A DNA stretch of 64,000 nt from Candidatus Hydrothermus pacificus (GTDB lineage Bacteria > Hydrothermota > Hydrothermia > Hydrothermales > Hydrothermaceae): NCBI GenBank assembly GCA_002011615.1, contig MTOH01000016.1, positions 1,267 through 65,266 of the forward strand. Direction: 5' to 3'. Position 1 is the stretch's first letter; every line of letters begins with the position of its first letter. Below are positions 58,896-64,000 of the stretch, one piece after another. Under the pieces are notes generated by a model. The model saw nothing but the letters and a program-made list of their open reading frames with translations. It was not told the DNA's origin and ran no database searches. The translations under genes and the position numbers were made by a program.

Positions 58896-61837
58896 ATGTA
58901 TTTACAAAAATTTTCAGAAAAGTATTTGTTCCGAGAAATGAGAGAGTTTTAAAAAAACTGTGGCCAACAGTTTACAAAATAAATGATATATATGAAAAAA
59001 TACATAACATTAAAGATGAGGATTTAATAAAGAAAACAGAAGAATGGAGAAAAGCTGTTCAAAAAGGTGAGGTAGCTCTTGATGAAATTCTACCCGAAGC
59101 GTATGCTTATGTAAAGGAGGCATGCAGAAGGCTTGTGGGAAAATCCTGGGATGTGGTTGGAATAAAAACCGAGTGGAATATGATTCCTTTTGATGTCCAG
59201 CTTATAGGTGCAATTGTGCTTCATCAGGGTAAAATTGCTGAAATGGCAACAGGTGAAGGAAAAACCCTTGTCGCAACAATGCCCCTTTATTTGAATGCAC
59301 TCACAGGAAAAAACTGTAATCTCGTCACAGTTAATGATTATCTTGCAAGAAGAGACAGAGAATGGATGGGACCTGTTTATGAATCTCTGGGTGTCAGTGT
59401 GGGAGTCATACAGGCTGGAATGGACCCTCAGGAAAGGAAACCCCATTATGAGAAGGATATAACTTATGGAACAAACAATGAGTTTGGATTTGATTATTTG
59501 AGAGACAACATGGTCTTCAGAGCAGAAGACAGGGTCCAGAGAGACCATTACTATGCAATAATTGATGAAGTGGACTCAATTCTCGTAGACGAAGCAAGAA
59601 CTCCTCTTATAATATCGGGTCCTGTTGAGAGGTCCAGCAATTATCTTTACAGAAAAGCAAAACCTGTTGTTGAAGAAATTGTTCGCAAGCAGAATTTACT
59701 TGTAAATAAATTTCTTCAGGAATCTGAGAAACTTCTCAGAAATGGCGACAGGGAAAAGGCAGCGGAAAAACTGCTTCTTGCAAAAAGGGGAGCACCAAGG
59801 TCAAAAAGACTTTTTAAACTCTTACAGGAACCTGACATGATGAGGCTTGTTGAAAGCTTTGAACTCAGATTGATGAAGGAAAAGAAGATGCACGAATTTG
59901 ACCAGAACCTCTATTATGTGATAGATGAAAAAGCTCATTCTGCAGACATTACAGAAAAAGGAAGAGAGGAAATCCATAAAAAGGAAAAAGATTTATTCGT
60001 GCTTCCTGACCTGTCAACAGAGTTGCATGCGGTTGACCAGAAAGAAAATTTAACTCCCAGAGAAAAATTCTTTGAAAAAGAAAGAATACTCAGAGAGTAT
60101 TCTGAAAAATCAGAAAAAGTTCACGCCATCAAACAGCTTTTAAAAGCGTATTCACTTTTTGAAAAGGATGTTGACTATGTTGTAATGGATGGAAAAGTTA
60201 TCATAGTTGATGAGTTTACAGGAAGACTGATGCATGGAAGAAGATGGTCTGACGGTCTTCATGAAGCTGTTGAAGCAAAAGAAAATGTCACCATCCAGAG
60301 GGAAACTCAAACCCTTGCAACAATAACAATTCAGAACTATTTCAGGATGTATGAGAAACTTGCAGGAATGACAGGAACAGCAATAACAGAGGCAGCAGAG
60401 TTCTGGGAAATATATAAACTTGATGTTGTCGTAATACCCACAAATAAACCCTGTATAAGAGAGGACCTGCCTGATATAATTTTTAAGACAAAGAAACAAA
60501 AATACAGGGCAGTTGTTGATGAAGTTAAGAAGTGGCACAAAGCAGGAAGACCTGTTCTTGTAGGAACAGCATCGGTTGATACTTCTGAACTTCTATCAAG
60601 ACTTCTGAAAAGGGAAGGTGTCCCCCATCATGTTTTAAATGCAAAGCATCATCAAAAAGAGGCAGAAATAGTATCAAGAGCGGGTGAGAAGTATGCTGTT
60701 ACAATAGCCACAAATATGGCAGGTAGAGGAACCGATATAAAGCTCGGAGAAGGGGTTAAAGAGCTCGGAGGTCTTTTAATTGTGGGAACTGAAAAACATG
60801 AAGCAAGAAGAATAGACAGACAGTTAAGAGGAAGGTCAGGAAGACAGGGAGACCCCGGAACAACAAGGTTTTTCCTGTCCCTTGAAGACGACCTTTTAAG
60901 ACTTTTTGGTTCGGACAAAGTTATGTCCTTAATGGAAAGATTTGGTTCAAAGGATGAAGGACCAATTGAGAGCAAAATGGTTACAAAAGCTCTTGAAACC
61001 GCTCAGAAGAGAGTAGAAATGCAGAACTTTGAGATAAGAAAGAGACTTTTAGAGTTTGATGATGTTATGAACAAGCAGAGAGAGGTTATATATGGACTGA
61101 GAAACGAAATACTTGATGGTGGAAATGTCAAAGAATACATAAAAGAATATATAGAAGAGATAGTGGACGAAATCACAGATAAATACTGCCCCAGCGATTA
61201 CAAAGAGGATTGGGATATAGAGAACCTCAGAACCGAACTCAGTTTTCATTTTCTTTCAGACTTCAGTAGAATAGATGTAGTAAAAAATAAATCAGAGTTG
61301 AAGGATTATGTAATGAAGGAAGTAGAGGCACTTTATAATGAAAGAGAGGAAATTCTTGGCGAGGAAAAGATGAGAGAACTGGAAGGAATGGCACTTCTGT
61401 ATACCCTTGATGAGGCATGGAGAGACCATCTTTATTCTCTTGACCATTTAAGAGAGGGCATATATTTGAGAGCTTACGGACAGAAAGACCCTCTTGTTGA
61501 GTACAAACAGGAAAGCTATAGAATGTTTGAAGAGCTTATGAGAAGAATAAGAAATGAAACCGTGCATAGAGTTTTAAGGGTTCAGGTTGCACAGATGCCT
61601 CAAAGAGTTACGGGCAGGATAAAGGCAGAACATCCTGAACTCGCAAAGGTTCAGGCTCAACAAGCAGAGCCAAGAAAAGAAGAGGGACCTCCAGGAATAG
61701 CCAGGGAACAGGCTCCGATGCAACCAGAAATGGTGAAAAAGCCTTTTGTAAGGAAAACCCCAAAGGTTGGAAGAAATGACCCCTGCCCCTGTGGCAGCGG
61801 GAAAAAATATAAACACTGTTGTGGAAGGGGGTTATAA
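58892..61837 (+). CDS. secA: preprotein translocase subunit SecA
   Basis: [55 protein letters not shown]-terminal [14 protein letters not shown]. Confidence 0.98.
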   Translation: MNVFTKIFRKVFVPRNERVLKKLWPTVYKINDIYEKIHNIKDEDLIKKTEEWRKAVQKGEVALDEILPEAYAYVKEACRRLVGKSWDVVGIKTEWNMIPFDVQLIGAIVLHQGKIAEMATGEGKTLVATMPLYLNALTGKNCNLVTVNDYLARRDREWMGPVYESLGVSVGVIQAGMDPQERKPHYEKDITYGTNNEFGFDYLRDNMVFRAEDRVQRDHYYAIIDEVDSILVDEARTPLIISGPVERSSNYLYRKAKPVVEEIVRKQNLLVNKFLQESEKLLRNGDREKAAEKLLLAKRGAPRSKRLFKLLQEPDMMRLVESFELRLMKEKKMHEFDQNLYYVIDEKAHSADITEKGREEIHKKEKDLFVLPDLSTELHAVDQKENLTPREKFFEKERILREYSEKSEKVHAIKQLLKAYSLFEKDVDYVVMDGKVIIVDEFTGRLMHGRRWSDGLHEAVEAKENVTIQRETQTLATITIQNYFRMYEKLAGMTGTAITEAAEFWEIYKLDVVVIPTNKPCIREDLPDIIFKTKKQKYRAVVDEVKKWHKAGRPVLVGTASVDTSELLSRLLKREGVPHHVLNAKHHQKEAEIVSRAGEKYAVTIATNMAGRGTDIKLGEGVKELGGLLIVGTEKHEARRIDRQLRGRSGRQGDPGTTRFFLSLEDDLLRLFGSDKVMSLMERFGSKDEGPIESKMVTKALETAQKRVEMQNFEIRKRLLEFDDVMNKQREVIYGLRNEILDGGNVKEYIKEYIEEIVDEITDKYCPSDYKEDWDIENLRTELSFHFLSDFSRIDVVKNKSELKDYVMKEVEALYNEREEILGEEKMRELEGMALLYTLDEAWRDHLYSLDHLREGIYLRAYGQKDPLVEYKQESYRMFEELMRRIRNETVHRVLRVQVAQMPQRVTGRIKAEHPELAKVQAQQAEPRKEEGPPGIAREQAPMQPEMVKKPFVRKTPKVGRNDPCPCGSGKKYKHCCGRGL

Positions 61838-62334
61838 TGGGTAAAGGAAAAGACACAAGAAAATACAGGGAAAAATTAAAGGACCCCTATATGGATAAAA
61901 ATTCGTACAGGGACCCAACAATCTGTCCGGGTTGCGGTCTTATATTTCATCAAAAGAGATGGCTAAAGGATGAAAAGATTGCCCATAGACTAAAAGACCA
62001 GGGAGTGGAGTTTAATAGAAAAGATTGTCCTGCCTGCAGAAAAATAAAGGACAACTACCCTCTTGGAATTCTTGAAATTGAGGCAGAATATGTAAAAACT
62101 AAAAGAGAAGAACTGAAAAATCTGATAACCAATGTTACTGAGAGAGAAGAATGGAGAAATCCTCTTGAGAGAATAATGAAATTAAACTTTGATGAAAAAA
62201 GGCTTTATATAGAAACCACAACCGAACATCTTGCAAAAAAAATAGGCAACAGTGTCAGAAAAGCTTTTGGTGGAGAATTAAAAATCACCTTTTCTGACAA
62301 ACAAAAACTTATAAGGGTTTATTTAAAAGAATAA
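61837..62334 (+). CDS. BCAM0308-like zinc-ribbon protein
   Basis: CPGCG...CPACRKIKDNYPLGILEIE; NMD3-like CxxC pairs; start moved to [10 protein letters not shown]. Confidence 0.7.
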   Translation: MGKGKDTRKYREKLKDPYMDKNSYRDPTICPGCGLIFHQKRWLKDEKIAHRLKDQGVEFNRKDCPACRKIKDNYPLGILEIEAEYVKTKREELKNLITNVTEREEWRNPLERIMKLNFDEKRLYIETTTEHLAKKIGNSVRKAFGGELKITFSDKQKLIRVYLKE

Positions 62335-62988
62335 TTGAGTAACGCAAGAAGAAATTTCGTTGCAGGAATAGTTACACTTCTTCCAGTTGTAGTTACAATA
62401 TACATAACTTATATAATGGTTAATTTTATAGGAGGGGGTGTTGGCAAATTTTTCAAAAAATTCCCTTATTTTGATAAACTCCCGTCTTTTGTATTTCCGG
62501 TTATAGGTTTGATAGTTGTGCTCATTGCCTTTTATATCACAGGGATATTTGCCACAACTTACCTCGGAAAGAGAATTATTAATATGGGGGAAAAGATAAT
62601 AATAAATCTCCCTGTTGTAAGAGGTCTTTACAAGGCTGCAAGAGAATTTTCAAAAGCACTATTTGAAAGCAAAACCGCACTTAGAAAGGTTGTTCTCCTT
62701 GAATTTCCAAAAGAAGAAAGTTATGCAATTGGATTCCTGACCACAGACAAGGTCTGGGAAATAGATGGTGAAAAACATTACAATATATTTGTCCCCACAA
62801 CACCAAATCCCACTTCGGGATGGTACTTAATTGTGCCTGAATCAAGGCTAAAATTCCTGCCATTCTCTGTAGAGGATGGAATGCAAATGGTAATTTCAGG
62901 AGGAATTGTAATATCTCCTGAAAAGGAGAATATCTTTCACCATGAACTTTTTGAGGAAATTTCTAAGACAAAAAAGAAAAAAGAATAA
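62335..62988 (+). CDS. DUF502 family membrane protein
   Basis: FVAGIVTLLPVVVTIYITYIMV, PVVRGLYKAAREFSKALF, FVPTTPNPTSGWYLIVPE; TTG start. Confidence 0.9.
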   Translation: MSNARRNFVAGIVTLLPVVVTIYITYIMVNFIGGGVGKFFKKFPYFDKLPSFVFPVIGLIVVLIAFYITGIFATTYLGKRIINMGEKIIINLPVVRGLYKAAREFSKALFESKTALRKVVLLEFPKEESYAIGFLTTDKVWEIDGEKHYNIFVPTTPNPTSGWYLIVPESRLKFLPFSVEDGMQMVISGGIVISPEKENIFHHELFEEISKTKKKKE

Positions 62989-63739
62989 GGTCTTAGAGGA
63001 TTTCCTCACAAAGCTGTATAAAAGGGGGGAGATCGAAGATATAGAATATGACCTTATCCTGAAAATTCTAAAAGCAGGGAGAAAACCCATAGGAGATATA
63101 ATGATTCCCCGCGTGGATATGGTTTATGTTAAAGAAAATATGATACTGAAAGAGGCAATTGAAATATTTAAAAAAGAAGGGTTTTCCAAAATGCCTGTAA
63201 TAGGTGAAAGAAAAGACGAAATAATCGGTATTTTACATGTTAAAGAAATCTTAAAGAACATAGATAATTTAAATTTAAAGGTTAAAGAAATAGTTCAGGA
63301 TGCTTTTTATATCCCTGAATACAAAAAAGTTCTCGATACTCTCTCCTTTATGCAAAAAAATAGAATATCAATAGCAATTGTAGTGGATGAATTCGGTAGT
63401 GTAATAGGTCTTGTTACAATGGAAGACATACTTGAAGAAATAGTTGGTGAAATTCTTGACGAGCTTGATAGACCGGAAACTCTTTACAGAAGATATCTTG
63501 ATGGAAGTTATGTATTTCATTCAAAAATAGAACTGGAAGATGTTGAAAATCTTTTAAAAACCGAACTTGAATCAGAAGAGGTGGTATCCCTGGGTGGCTT
63601 TATAGTATCCTTTTTACAGAGGGTTCCCAAGAGAGGAGAAAAACTTCGGTTCAAAGACTTAGAGTTCGAAATAGTTGATAGCACTCCTCAGAGAATAAAA
63701 TTTGTAAGGGTAAAAAAGGTAAAACAGAGTGAAAAGTAG
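62942..63739 (+). CDS. CBS-pair / CorC_HlyC domain protein (hemolysin C/CorC-like)
   Basis: GDIMIPRVDMVYVKENM; ISIAIVVDEFGSVIGLVTMEDILEEIVGEI. Confidence 0.92.
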   Translation: MNFLRKFLRQKRKKNKVLEDFLTKLYKRGEIEDIEYDLILKILKAGRKPIGDIMIPRVDMVYVKENMILKEAIEIFKKEGFSKMPVIGERKDEIIGILHVKEILKNIDNLNLKVKEIVQDAFYIPEYKKVLDTLSFMQKNRISIAIVVDEFGSVIGLVTMEDILEEIVGEILDELDRPETLYRRYLDGSYVFHSKIELEDVENLLKTELESEEVVSLGGFIVSFLQRVPKRGEKLRFKDLEFEIVDSTPQRIKFVRVKKVKQSEK

Positions 63740-63864
63740 AAGGTTATAAGTTGAAGATGGAAATTAAAAAGATAAATATCAGATACAAAACATAAATCAA
63801 CTTAGCACTTGAAATTTTTATAAAATACCCTTATTATTAGGTTTTTACATGGGAGGTAAAAATT

Positions 63865-64000
63865 ATGGCACTTTTGAACGAAGAGCAGAGAAATATGCTG
63901 ATTGAATATTTCAGCAAAGAAATGAAAGACAAGGTAAAAATCCTTTTCTTCACCCAGAACATAAACTGCGATTATTGCCCTGATACAGAGGCAATATTAA
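63865..64000 (+). CDS. glutaredoxin-like protein disulfide oxidoreductase (3' truncated)
   Basis: Unlisted partial ORF MALLNEEQRNMLIEYFSKEMKDKVKILFFTQNINCDYCPDTEAIL; CxxC. Confidence 0.72.
   Translation, partial: MALLNEEQRNMLIEYFSKEMKDKVKILFFTQNINCDYCPDTEAIL

Noticed and set aside
59090-61856. Minus-strand ORFs opposite secA
   Set aside because: Shadow ORFs opposite a strongly conserved gene.
1-64000. CRISPR array
   Set aside because: No regularly spaced direct repeats seen anywhere in the window.

Overview
64 kb AT-rich bacterial window with dense, short-overlap operons. Gene content suggests a candidate-phylum, possibly thermophilic lineage (T9SS-like C-terminal domains, secreted TldD/E pair, protein disulfide oxidoreductase-like end gene); this placement is inference only. 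Most of the window is core metabolism: transporters, TldD/E, accA, ParAB, hutU, gltX, gcvH/gcvPA, panD, rph, rluD, ruvC/A, yebC, secA, and a large minus-strand trpEGDCFBA-aroH-aroF-tyrA-aroA-aroE-aroC supra-operon. The strongest signal is upstream of trpE: two tandem, paralogous transcription attenuators. Each has a short leader ORF with an aromatic codon run (IYYWYF, then YYYWF), complementary segments 1:2, 2:3 and 3:4, and an intrinsic terminator. Neither leader is in the ORF track. Other notable items: a MsrA-MsrB fusion and an M6-like secreted protease each broken by one in-frame TAG; an orphan 622-aa protein with a C-terminal HEPN-type RNxxxH motif in an accessory region beside tRNA-Leu; an unlisted 31-aa MetS-like subunit behind an NSS transporter; and a perfect 48-bp in-frame tandem duplication. 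All family calls come from reading motifs, with no database search.
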